From NCBI RefSeq assembly GCF_008831285.2, contig NC_045142.1, positions 20,835,354-20,899,353 on the forward strand: a stretch of 64,000 nucleotides of DNA, in the 5' to 3' direction. Each line of letters begins with the position of its first letter. Position 1 is the first letter of the stretch. Below the pieces are notes generated by a model. The model searched no databases. It was not told the origin of the DNA and saw only the letters and a program-made list of their open reading frames with translations. Positions 34,221 to 47,400 of this stretch are shown one piece after another. A program made the position numbers and the translations under genes. The stretch comes from Nymphaea colorata (lineage: Eukaryota; Streptophyta; Magnoliopsida; Nymphaeales; Nymphaeaceae).

Positions 34221-34525
34221 ACTTGAGGGGGGCTGTTAAGATTGTACAAATTGGATCGGGTCTACAGACTCGATCCATCTTGCCCATATACCTAAACATA
34301 ATGGGTTGTGGCATACTTGTAAATACTTGTTGTTTTCTGTATTTACTTGTAGCATACATTAGGTTATATTAATGACTAAGAGGAAGGACCACGGTTGCTG
34401 CCCTCTTTTCTTCTCTCTCACTATTGCACGTGCAGTCACCTCCTCTTCTTCTCTTCTCGCATCTACAAAGGATTCAATACAGTGGTTTGGCGTAATATCT
34501 CAAAAAATCTTACACCAATCTTACA
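34221..34525 (+). mobile_element. Copia 3' end: polypurine tract and LTR
   Basis: The codons before 34221 read KNKLCMIKPLAQLEGG, like the SKLGMxDxYAxLEGG end of copia polyproteins. They overlap a polypurine tract 'gaggggggc' (34224-34233). The LTR begins TGTTAAGATTG at 34234. Its end is ambiguous: CAATCTTACA at 34516-34525, or an earlier CTTACA at 34509-34514, giving about 280-292 bp. The ends form a short imperfect inverted repeat. The rest of the element is missing, so this is a 3' remnant. Confidence 0.75.
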
Positions 34526-34655
34526 CCATCAGATCATATAAGTATGTCCTTTCACTATTAATTTCTGTCTTGTTGTACTTTCTGCAATTTTCAGCTGCTT
34601 TTTCTGAAGTTTCAGCTTGCATTTCCTGTGATAACCATAAACATGGAAGATAGTA

Positions 34656-35479
34656 TGATGGAAGGTAGCTACCATGTTGCAACAGTTTATGCAAGACTTA
34701 AAATGACAGCAAGTGAATGCCAATCCTTTAGAAACCTATAGCTGATACCATCCAAGCAAGGACTACTAGATCACAACTAAGCTAGCAAAACTGAAACAAC
34801 TTCAACATAACATAGCAATCCTTTTTAGATATAATGTCAATACAGTTACAAGGCAAACAAATAACAGTTAAATAAACCTAAACTAGGATAGAAAAATAAG
34901 AAATAACTGCTATCAATCTCAAGATCAAGAAGCACAAATAAGCATCACGTTTCAATATAAAATGTACAATTTACTTATGGAACTAAGATAACTAGGAAAG
35001 AAAACCTCCATACCAGGTGTCACACACCTGCAAACTCATGAGTTTCTCAAGAACAAGGGCTAGAGCATTCAATTACAAGACATACCTGTGGAAACATACA
35101 TTTCACGTCTACAAAAGTTGTTGATATGACCATTGCAGGACAAGAAGCAACAGCCTTTGATAGACAACCTGTAAAGATAGAAAAAGAATTATTTTTCATG
35201 AAGAAAAATGTGCATGTGCATCATGAGGAAAGTGGGGGATCCAATTATCTCCCCTGGTAAATAGGCCAAACAAAGTCAATTTGTCAAATTGTGCAACTCT
35301 TCTATTGTGGAAAATAAATATATGATCTTTTTTGGAAAGGGAGTGTGTGCGAGTTGTGTATTTCAAGAATAGGCTGGAACCAACCAGTTGCACTTTATAT
35401 TTTTCTATAGTAATCTAATAATAGAGAAAGGTGCACGATCTCAAGGAATTACTTCTGAATAAATCAATAAGTCCTATGT
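34656..35479. other. Spacer between inverted arm and satellite
   Basis: No gene or known repeat is seen. The sequence grades into degenerate satellite text at about 35480. Confidence 0.45.
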
Positions 35480-38400
35480 AAGAACCATAACATTTCTTGA
35501 CTCGTTGGTAAATTGGATGTATGTAACAAGAGTTTAAACTTTTGCATTAGATGCAAGGGATCAAATAAATGTATTGGTCTCATTTGTATCCATATAAACT
35601 AGTGATTTTATTCATTTAAATCATTCATTATAGACATTGTAACAAGCAAGACATATTAGACTAACTATAAGGGATCATATGAACGAGTTGAATCTCATTG
35701 ATTTTCATACAAACTTGTGATTTCTATCCACTAAATCATTCAATGTGAATGAAACAGCAAGTTAACCATATTCAATTAAATATGTGTGATCAAATGAATC
35801 AATTAAATATCTCTCGTATTGATACAAACTTGTGATTTCAATCTCTTACATTGTTTATTAGAGATGTAATAACAACTGAAACACATTATAGTTATTGTGA
35901 TTGAGCAAATGAATCACTTCAATCTCATTCATTATCAATTAAACTTGTGATTTCAGTCCGCCAAATCATTTAATATGGATTAACATGTCAAGCGCATTCA
36001 ATTTAACATGTGTGATCAAATGAATCAATTAAATCCCACTATTATTGATGCAGAATTATTATTTCTTTCCCTTAGATCATTCATTATAGATGTAACAACA
36101 AGTTCAACTGATTCAAATAACTACAAGGGATCTAACTAATGCATAGATCCCATTTATATACATATGAACTTGTGATTTCAATCATTTACATCACTCATTG
36201 TAGATGTAATCACAAGCGAGACACATTAGATTTAATATAAGTGAGCAAATCAATCACTTGAATCTCACTCATTTTTTTTTAAACTTGTGTTTTCAATCCA
36301 CTAAATCATTCAGTATTTATATAACAACAAGTTAAAAACATTCAATTAAATATGCGTGACCAAAAGCATCATTTAAATCCCACTCGTATTGATAGGAAGT
36401 TGTGATTATATTCCCCTAAATCGTTCACCATAGATGTAACAAGAAATTAAACCTACATGATTAGATCCAATGGATCCAAACAAAAGTATTGGTCCCATTT
36501 GTATCCATATAAACTAGTGATTTTAATCATTGAAATCATTCACTATGGACATTATAACAAGCGAAACATATTACATCAACTATAAGTGACTAAGTGAATG
36601 AGTTTAATCTCATTCATTTTCATACAAACTTGTGATTTCAATTCACTAAATCAGTCAATGTGAATTTAACAATAAGTTAACCACTTTCAATTAAATGTGC
36701 GATCAAATGAATCAACTCATTAGATATGTAACTACAAGTTCAACTCATTGGATTAACTACAATGGATCAAACTAATACTTAGATCCCATTTGTGTCTATA
36801 TGAACTTCTGATCGCAATCATTTAAATCATTCATTTTAGATGAAATAACAAGCGAAACACATTATATTTATTATGATTGCGCAATTGAATCACTTGAATC
36901 CCATTCATTTTCCTTTAAAACTGTGATTTCAATGTACTAAATCATTCAATATGGATTAACAACGTCTTATCCACATTCAATTTAATATGCATGATCAAAT
37001 GAATCAATAAAATTCCATTATTATTCATACAAACTTGGGATTTCTTTCTCATAGATCATTCACTATTGATGTAACAACAAGTTCAACAGATTGGATTAAC
37101 TACAAGGGATCGAACTAATGCATAGATCCCATTTATATACATACACATTATAATTACTGTGATTGAGCAAATGAATCACTTGAATCTCATTCGTTATCAT
37201 TTAAACTTGTGATTTCAATCCACTAAATTATTCAAAATGAATTAACAACATGTTAAGCATATTCAGTTTAATATGCGTGATCAAAATAATCAATTAAATT
37301 CTACTATTATTCATACGAACTTGTAATTTTTTCCCTTAAATCATTCATTGTAGATGCAACAACAAGTTCAACCGATTGGATTAACTACACTGTTCTAACT
37401 AATGCATATACATATAAACTTGTGATTTCAATTATTTAAAACATTCATTAAAGATGTAATAACAAGTGAGACACATTACATTAAATATAAGTGAGCAAAT
37501 CAAATACTTGAATCTCATTCATTTTCTTTTGAATTTGTGAATTCTATCTACTAAGTCATTCAATATGGATGTAACAACAAGTTAAGTACATTCAATTGAA
37601 TATGGGTGATCAAAAGAATTCCTTAAATCCCACTCGTATTGATACAAACTTGTGATTTCAATCCCTTAAATCGTTCACTATAGATGTAATAAAAAGTTAA
37701 ACTCATTGGATTAGATACAAGGGATAAAAAAAAATGCATTGGTCCCATTTGTATCCATATAAACTAGTGATTTTATTCATTTAAATATGTGTGATCAAAT
37801 GAATCAATTAAATCTCTCTCGTATTGATACAAACTTGAGATTTCAATCTCTTACATTGTTTATTAGAAATGTAGTAACAAGTGAAACACATTATATTTAC
37901 TGTGATTGAGCAAATGAAACACTTGAATCTCATTCCTTATCAAGTAAACTTGTGATTTCAGTCCGCTAAATCATTTAATATGGATTAACATGTCAAGCGC
38001 ATTCAATTTAACATGCGTGATCAAATGAATCAATTAAATCCTACTATTATTGATACAGAATTATTATTTCTTTCCCTTAGATCATTCATTATAGATGTAA
38101 CAACAAGTTCAACTGATTCGAATAACTACAAGGGATCTAACTAATGGATAGATCACATTTATATACATATGAACTTGTGATTTCAATCATTTACATCACT
38201 CATTGTAGATGTAATAACAAGCGAGACACATTAGATTTAATATAAGTGAGCAAATCAATCACTAGAATCTCACTCATTTTTTTTTAAACTTGTGTTTCCA
38301 CTAAATCATTCAGTATGTATGTAACAACAAGTTAAGAACATTCAATTAAATATGTGTTAGCAAAACCATCATTTAAATCCCACTCGTATTGATAGGAAGT

Positions 38401-41400
38401 TGTGATTTTATTCCCCTAAATCGTTCACTATAGACGTAACAAGAAATTAAACCTACATGATTAGATACAATGGATCCAAACAAAAGTATTGGTCCATTTG
38501 TATCCATATAAACTAGTGATTTTAATCATTGAAATCATTCATTATTGACAATATAACAAGTGAAACATATTACATTAACTATAAGTGACCAAGTGAATGA
38601 GTTTAATCTCCTTCATTTTCATACAAACTTGTGATTTCAATTCACTAAATCAGTCAATGTGAATGTAACAATAAGTTAACCACTTTCAATTAAATATGTG
38701 TGATCTAATGAATCAACTCATTAGATATGTAACAACAAGTTCAACTCATTGGATTAACTGCAATGGATCAAACTAATACTTAGATCCCATTTTATCTATA
38801 TGAACTTGTGATCGCAATCTTTGAATCATTCATTTTATATATAATAACAAGTGAAACACATTATATTTATTGTGATTGCGCAATTGAATCACTTGAATCT
38901 CATTCATTTTCCTCTAAAATTGTGATTTCAATGTACTAAATCATTCAATATGGATTAACAACGTCTTATCCACATTCAATTTAATATGCATGATCAAATG
39001 AATCAATAAAATCCCACTATTATTGATACAAACTTGTGATTTCTTTCCCATAGATCATTCACTATTGATGTAACAAGTTCAACTGATTGGATTAACTACA
39101 AGGAATAGAACTAATGCATAGATCCCACTTATATACATATGAATTGTGATTTGAATCAATTAAATCATTCATTATAGATGTAATAACAAGTGAGACACAT
39201 TAGATTAAATATCGATGAGCAAATCAATCACTTGAATCTCATTAATTTTCTTTTAAACTTGTTATTACAATCGACTGAATAATTCAATAAGAATGTTACA
39301 AGAAGTAAAAAAAATTCAATTAAATATGCGTGATCAAAAGAATCACTTAAATCACACTCGTATTGAGGGAACTTGCGATTTCAATCCCTTAAATCATTCC
39401 CCATGGATGTAACATGAAGTTAAACTCATTAGATTGGATACAAGAGATCAAACAAAAGAATTGGTCCCATTTGTATCCATATAAACTGCATTGGTCCTTT
39501 TGTATCCATATAAACTAGTGATTTTAAGCTTTTAAACCGTTCATTACAGATTTTATAACAAACAAACATATTAGATTAACTACAAGAGATCATATGAATG
39601 AGTTGAATCTCATTAATTTTCATACAAACTTGTGATTTCAGTCCACTAAATCATTCAATGTGAATGCTTCAACAAGTTAACCACTTTCAATTAAATATGT
39701 GTGATCAAATGAATCAATTAAATCTCTCGGGCATTGATACGAACTTATGATTTAAATCTCTTAGATCAATCATTAGATATGTAACTACAAGTTCAACTCA
39801 TTAGATTAACTGCAAGGATCAAATAATGCGTAGATCCCATTTGCATCCAGGTGAACTTGTGATTGCAATCATTTAAATATTCATTATAGATGCAATAACA
39901 AGTGAAACACATTATATTTAATGTGATTGAGCAAATGAATAACCTGAATTTCATTCAATTTCATTTAAACTTGTGATTTCAATCCACTAAATCATTTAAT
40001 ATGTATAATAAAATTTATACACATTTAATTTAATATGTGTGATCAAATGATTGAATTAAATCCCACTCGTGTTGAGGGAACTTGCGATTTCAATCCCTTA
40101 AATCGTTCGCCATAGATGTAACATGAAGTTAAACTCATTAGATTGGATACAAGGGATCGAACAAAAGCATTGGTCCATTTTGTATCCATATAAACTAGTG
40201 ATTTTAATCTTTTATATCATTAATTACAGACTTTATAACAAAGAAACATATTAGATTAACTACAAGAGATCGTATGTGGAGTTGAATCTCATTCATTTTC
40301 ATACAAACTTGTGATTTCATTCCACTAAATCATTCAATGTGAATGCATCAGCAAGTTAACCACATTCAATTAAATATGTGTGATCAAATGAATGAATTAA
40401 ATCTCTCAGGCATTGATTGGAACTTATGATTTAAATCTCTTAGATCAATCATTAGATATGTAACTACAAGTTCAACTCATTAGATTAACTGCAACGGATC
40501 AAACTAATGCGTAGATCCCATTTTATCCACGTGAACTTGTAATTGCAATCATTTAAATAATTCATTATAGATGCAATAACAAGTGAAACACATTATATTT
40601 AGTGTGATTGAACAAATGACTAACCTGAATCTCATTCAATTTCATTTAAACTTGTGATTTCAATCCACTAAATCATTTAATATGTATTAATAAAATGTTA
40701 TACACATTTAATTTAATATGTGTGACCAAATGAATGAATTAAATCCCACTATTATTGACACAAACTAGTGATTACTTTTCCTTAGATCATTCATCATAAA
40801 TGTAACAACAAGTTCAACTGATTGGATTAACTACAAGGGGTGTAATTAAGGTAATGATCCCACTTACATACATATAAACTTGTGATTTCAATCATTAAAA
40901 TCATTCATTATACATGTAATAGCAAGTGAGACACATTAGATTAAGTATGAGTGAGCAAATCAATCAGTTGAATCTCATTTATTTTCTTTTGATCTTGTGA
41001 TTTCAATTCACTATATCTTTTAGTATGGATGTAATAACAAGTTAAGCACATTGAATTAAATATGTGTGATCAAAAGAATCACTTAAATTCCACTCGTAAT
41101 GATAGGAACTTGTGATTTCCATTCCTTAAATCGTTCACTATAGATGTAACAAGAAGTTAAACTCGTTGGATTACATAAAAAAGCTCAAACAAATTGTGAT
41201 TTCAATCATTTAAATCATTCATTATCAATGTAACAACAAGTGAGACACATTAGATTAAATATAAGTGAGCAAATGAATCACTTGATTCTCATTTCTATCC
41301 ATATAACTAGAGATTTTAATAATTTATTATAGACATTGTAACAAGCGAAACATATTAGGTTAACTATAAAGGATCATATGAACGAGTTGAATCTGATTGA

Positions 41401-44400
41401 TTTTCGTACAAACTTTTTATTTCAATCTACTAAATCATTGAATGTGAAAGAAACAACAAGTTAACCAATTCAATTAAGTATGTGTGATCAAATGAATCAA
41501 TTAAATCTCTCTCATATTGATATGAACTTGTGATTTCAATGTCTTAGATCGTTCATTAGAGATATAACTACATGTTCAACTTATTGGATTAACTACAAAG
41601 GATAAAACTAATGCATAGATCCAATTTGTATCCATATGAACTTGTGATTGCAATCATTTAAATCATTCGTTATATATGTAATAACAAGTGAAACAGATTA
41701 TGTTTACTGTGATTGAGCAAATGAATCACTTGAATCTCGTTCTTTTTCATTTAAACTTGCGATTTCAATCCACTAAATCATTCAATATGGTTTAACAACA
41801 TGTTAAGCACATTCAATTTAACATGTGTGATCAAATGAATCAATTAAATCCGACTAATATTGATACAAACTTGTGATTTCTTTCCTCTAGATCATTCATT
41901 ATAGATGTAACAACAAGTTCAACTAATTGGATTAACAACAAGGGATGTAACTAATGCATAGATGCCATTTATATACATATGAACTTGTGATTTCAATCAT
42001 TTAAATCGTTCTTAATAGATGTAATAACAGGCGAGAGACATTACATTAAATATAAGCGAGCAAATGAATCTCTTGAATCTCATTCATTATCTTTTAAACT
42101 TGTGATTTCTATCGCCTAAATCATTCAATATGGATGTAACAACAAGATAAGCATATTCAATTAAATATGCGTGATCAAAAGAATGACTTAATTCTCATAA
42201 ATCGTTCACTATGGATGTAACAAGAAGGGAAACTGATTGGATTTTAGAAACAAGGGATCAAACGAATGCATTGGTCCCATTTGTGTCCATAAAAACTAAT
42301 GATGTTAATCATTTAAATCATTCATTATTGACATTGTAACAAGGATAACATATTATATTAACTATAAGGGATCATATGAATGAGTTCATGTCATTCATTT
42401 TCAAGCAAACTTGTGATTTCTATCCACTAAATCATTCAATGTGAATTTAACAAAAAGTTAACCACATTCAATTAAATGTGTGCAACCAAATGAATAAATT
42501 AGATCTCTCTCGTATTGATATGCACTTGTGATTTAAATCTCTTTGATCATTTATTAGAGATGTAACGACAAGTTCAACTCATTGGATTAACTACAGATGA
42601 TCAAACTAATGCATAGATCCCATTTGTATCTATATGAACTTGTCATCACATCCATTAAAATAATTCATTCTAGATGTAATAACAACTGAAACACATTATA
42701 TTTTCTGTGATTGAGCAAATGAATCACTTGAATCTCATTCGTTATCATTTAAACTTGTGATTTCAATCCACTAAATCATTGAATATGAATTAACAACATG
42801 TCAAGCATATTCAATTTAATATGCATAATGAAATGAATCAATTAAATCCCACTATTATTCATACGAACTTGTAATTTCTTTTCCTTAAATCATTCATTAT
42901 ATATGCAAGAACAAGTTCAACTGATTGGATTAACTACACTGTTCTAATTAATGCATATACATATGAACTTGTGATTTCAATCATTTAAATCATTCATTAT
43001 ATAAGTGAGACACATTACATTAAATATAAGTGAGCAAATGAATCACTTGAATCTCATTCATTTTGTTTTAAACTTGTAATTTCTGTCCACTAAATCATTC
43101 AATATGGATGTAACAAGAACATAAGCACATCCAGTTAAATAAGTGTTGTCACATGAATCACTTAAATCCCATTCGTATTGATAGGAACTTGTGATTTCAA
43201 TCCCTTAAATCGTTCACTATAGATGTAATAAAAAGTTAAACTCATTGGATTAGATACAAGGGATCAAACAAATGCATTGGTCCCAATTGTATCTATATAA
43301 ACTAGTGATTTTAATCATTTAAATCATTCATTATAGACATTGCAACAAGCGAAATATATTTGACTAACTATCTGCGATGATATGAATGAGTTGAATCTCA
43401 TTCATGTTGATACAAACTTATGGTTTCAATCCACTAAATCATTCAATGTGAATATAACAACAATTTAACCACATTCAATTAAATATGTGCGATCAAATGA
43501 ACTAATTAAATATCTCTCGTATTGATACAAACTTGTGATTGAAATCTATTAGATCATTCACTGGATATATAACTACAAGTTCAACTCATTCGATTAACTG
43601 CAAGAGATCAAACTAATGCATAGACTGCATTTCTATTCATATGAATTTGTGATCGCAATCATTTGAATCATTCACTATAAATGTAACAACAACTGAAACA
43701 CATTATAATTACTGTGATTGAGCAAATGAATCACTTGAATCTCATTCGTTATAATTTAAACTTGTGATTTCAATCCACTAAATTATTCAATATAAATTAA
43801 CAACATGTTAAGCATATTCAATTTAATATGCGTGATCAAAATAATCAATTAAATCCCACTATTATTCATACGAACTTGTAATTTCTTTCCCTTAAATCAT
43901 TCATTGTAGATGCAACAACAAGTTCAACCGATTGGATTAACTACACTGTTCTAACTAATGCATATACATATGAACTTGTGTTTTCAATCATTTAAATCAT
44001 TCATTATAGATGTAATAACAAGTGATACACATTACATTAAATATAAGTGAGCAAATGAATTACTTGAATCTCATTCATTTTCTTTTGAATTTGTGATTTT
44101 TATCTACTAAATCATTCAATATGGATGTAACAACAAGTTAAGCACATTCAATTGAATATGGGTGATCAAAAGAATTCCTTAAATCCCACTCGTATTGATA
44201 CAAACTTGTGATTTCAATCCCTTAAATCGTTCACTATAGATGTAATAAAAAGTTAAACTCATTGGATTAGATACAAGGGATCAAACAAATGCATTGGTCC
44301 CATTTGTATTCAGATAAACTAGTGATTTTGTTCATTTAAATCATTCATTATAGTCATTGTGACAAGCAAGACATATTAGATTAACTATAAGTGATCATAT

Positions 44401-47400
44401 GAACGAGTTGAATCTCATTGATTTTCATACAAACTTCTGATTTCAATCCACTAAATCATTCAATGTGAATGAAACAACAAGTTAACCACATTCAATTAAA
44501 TATGTGTGATCAAATGAATCAATTAAATCTCTCTCGTATTGATACAAACTTGTGATTTCAATCTCTTACATTGTTTATTAGAGATGTAATAACAACTGAA
44601 ACACATTATAGTTATTGTGATTGAGCAAATGAATCACTTGAATCTCATTCAATATCAATTAAACTTGTGATTTCAGTCCGCCAAATCATTTAATATGGAT
44701 TAACATGTCAAGCGCATTCAATTTAACATGCGTGATCAAATGAATCAATTAAATCCCACTATTATTGATGCAGAATTATTATTTCTTTTCCTCTAATCAT
44801 TCATTATAGATGTAACAACAAGTTCAACTGATTCAAATAACTACAAGGGATCTAACTAATGCATAGATCCCATTTATATACATATGAACTTGTGATTTCA
44901 ATCATTTACATCACTCATTGTAGATGTAATAACAAGCGAGACACCTTAGATTTAATATAAGTGAGCAAATCAATCACTTGAATCTCACTCATTTTTTTTT
45001 AAACTTGTGTTTTCAATCCACTAAATCATTCAGTATGTATGTAACAACAAGTTAAGAACATTCAATTAAATATGCGTGATCAAAAGCATCATTTAAATCC
45101 CACTCGTATTGATAGGAATTTGTGATTTTATTCCCCTAAATCGTTCACTATAGATGTAACAAGAAATTAAACCTACATGATTAGATACAATGGATCCAAA
45201 CAAAAGTATTGGTCCCATTTGTATCCATATAAACTAGTGATTTTAATCATTGAAATCATCCATTATGGACATTATAACAAGCGAAACATATTACATTAAC
45301 TATAAGTGACCAAGTGAATGAGTTTAATCCCGTTCATTTTCATACAAACTTGTGATTTCAATTCACTAAATCAGTCAATGTGAATGTAACAAGAAGTTAA
45401 CCACTTTCAATTAAATATGTGTGATCAAATGAATCAACTCATTAGATATGTAACAACAAGTTCAACTCATTGGATTAACTGCAATGGATCAAACTAATAC
45501 TTAGATCCCATTTGTATCTATATGAACTTGTGATCGCAATCATTTAAATCATTCATTTTATATATAATAACAAGTGAAACACATGAAACACATTATATTT
45601 ATTGTGATTGCGCAATTGAATCACTTTAATCTTATTCATTTTCCTTTAAAATTTTGATTTCAATGTACTAAATCATTCAATATGGATTAACAACGTCTTA
45701 TTCACATTCAATTTTATATGCATGATCAAATGAATCAATAAAATAACACTATTATTGATACGAACTTGGGATTTCTTTCCCATAGATCATTCACTATTGC
45801 TGTAACTACAAGTTCAACTGATTCATTTGATCATATGAATGAGTTGAATCTCATTCATTTTCATACAAACTTGTGATTTCAGTCCACTAAATCATTCAAT
45901 GTGAATGCATCAACAAGTTAACCACATTCAATTAAATATTTGTGATCAAATGAATGAATTAAATCTCTTGGGCATTGATACAAACTTATGATTCAAATCT
46001 CTTAGATCAATCATTAGACATGTAACTACAAGTTCAACTCATTAGATTAACCGCAAGGGATCAGACTAATGTGTAGATCCCATTTGTATCCACGTGAGCT
46101 TGTGGTTGCAATCATTTAAATAATTCATTATAGATGCAATAACAAGTGAAACACATTATATTTAGTGTGATTGAGCAAATGATAACCTAAATCTCATTCA
46201 ATTTCATTTAAACTTGTGATTTCTATCCACTAAATCATTTAATATGTATTAATAAAATGTTATACACATTTAATTTAATATGTGTGATCAAACGAATCAG
46301 TTAAACCCCACTACTATTGATACAAACTTGTGATTTCTTTTCCTTAGATCATTCATCATAAATGTGACAACAAGTTCAACTGATTGGATTAACTACAAGG
46401 GGTGTAACTAAGGTAATGATCCCATTTACATACATATGAACTTGTGATTTCAATCATTAAAATCATTCATTATACATGTAATAAGAAGTGAGACACATTA
46501 GATTAAATATGAGTGAGCAAATCAATCACTTGAATCTCATTTATTTTCTTTTAATCTTGTGATTTCAATTCACTATATCATTTAATATAGATGTAATAAC
46601 AAGTTAAGCACATTGAATTAAATATTTTTTTGATCAAAAGAATCACTTAAATTCCACTCGTAATGATAGGAATTTGTGAAGATCAAACAAATTGTGATTT
46701 CAATCATTTCAATCATTCATTATCAATGTAACAATAAGTAAGACACATTAGATAAAATATAAGTAAGCAAATGAATCACTTGATTCTCATTCATTTTCTT
46801 TTAAGCTTGTGATTTCAGTCTACTAAATCATTCAATATGGATGTAATAACAAGTTAGGCACATTCAATTAAATATGCATCATCAAAAGCATCACTTAAAC
46901 CAACTCGCATTGATAGGAACTTGTGATTTCATCTCTTAATTTGTTCCCTATGTATGTAACAAGAAGTTAAACTCATTGCATTAGATACAAGGGATTAAAT
47001 TGGTTTCATTTCTATCCATATAAACTAGTGATTTTAATCATTTTAATCATTCATTATAGACATTGTAACAAGCGAAACATATTAGATTAACTATAAAGGA
47101 TCATATGAACGAGTTGAATCTGATTGATTTTCATACAAACATGTGATTTCAATCCACTAAATCATTGAATGTGAAAGAAACAACAAGTTAACCACATTCA
47201 ATTAAGTATGTGTGATCAAATGAATCAATTAAATCTCTCTCATATTGATATGAACTTGTAATTTCAATGTCTTAGATTGTTCATTAGAGATATAACTACA
47301 TGTTCAACTTATTGGATTTACTAAAAGGGATCAAACTAATGTATAGATCCAATTTGTATCCATATGAACTTGTGATTGCAATCATTTAAATCATTCGTTA

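Larger units (their letters stand above)
32929..34655 (+). repeat. 1.72-kb inverted repeat arm, left
   Basis: The sequence is nearly identical to the reverse complement of 57672-59395, with scattered substitutions and small indels. It contains, left to right, a minus-strand frame of coding appearance (33000-33130), AT-rich non-coding sequence, and a copia 3' end with LTR (34220-34525). A further 130 bp carries homology beyond the LTR. Because the homology extends past the LTR, the duplicated unit is not just the retroelement. Confidence 0.9.
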
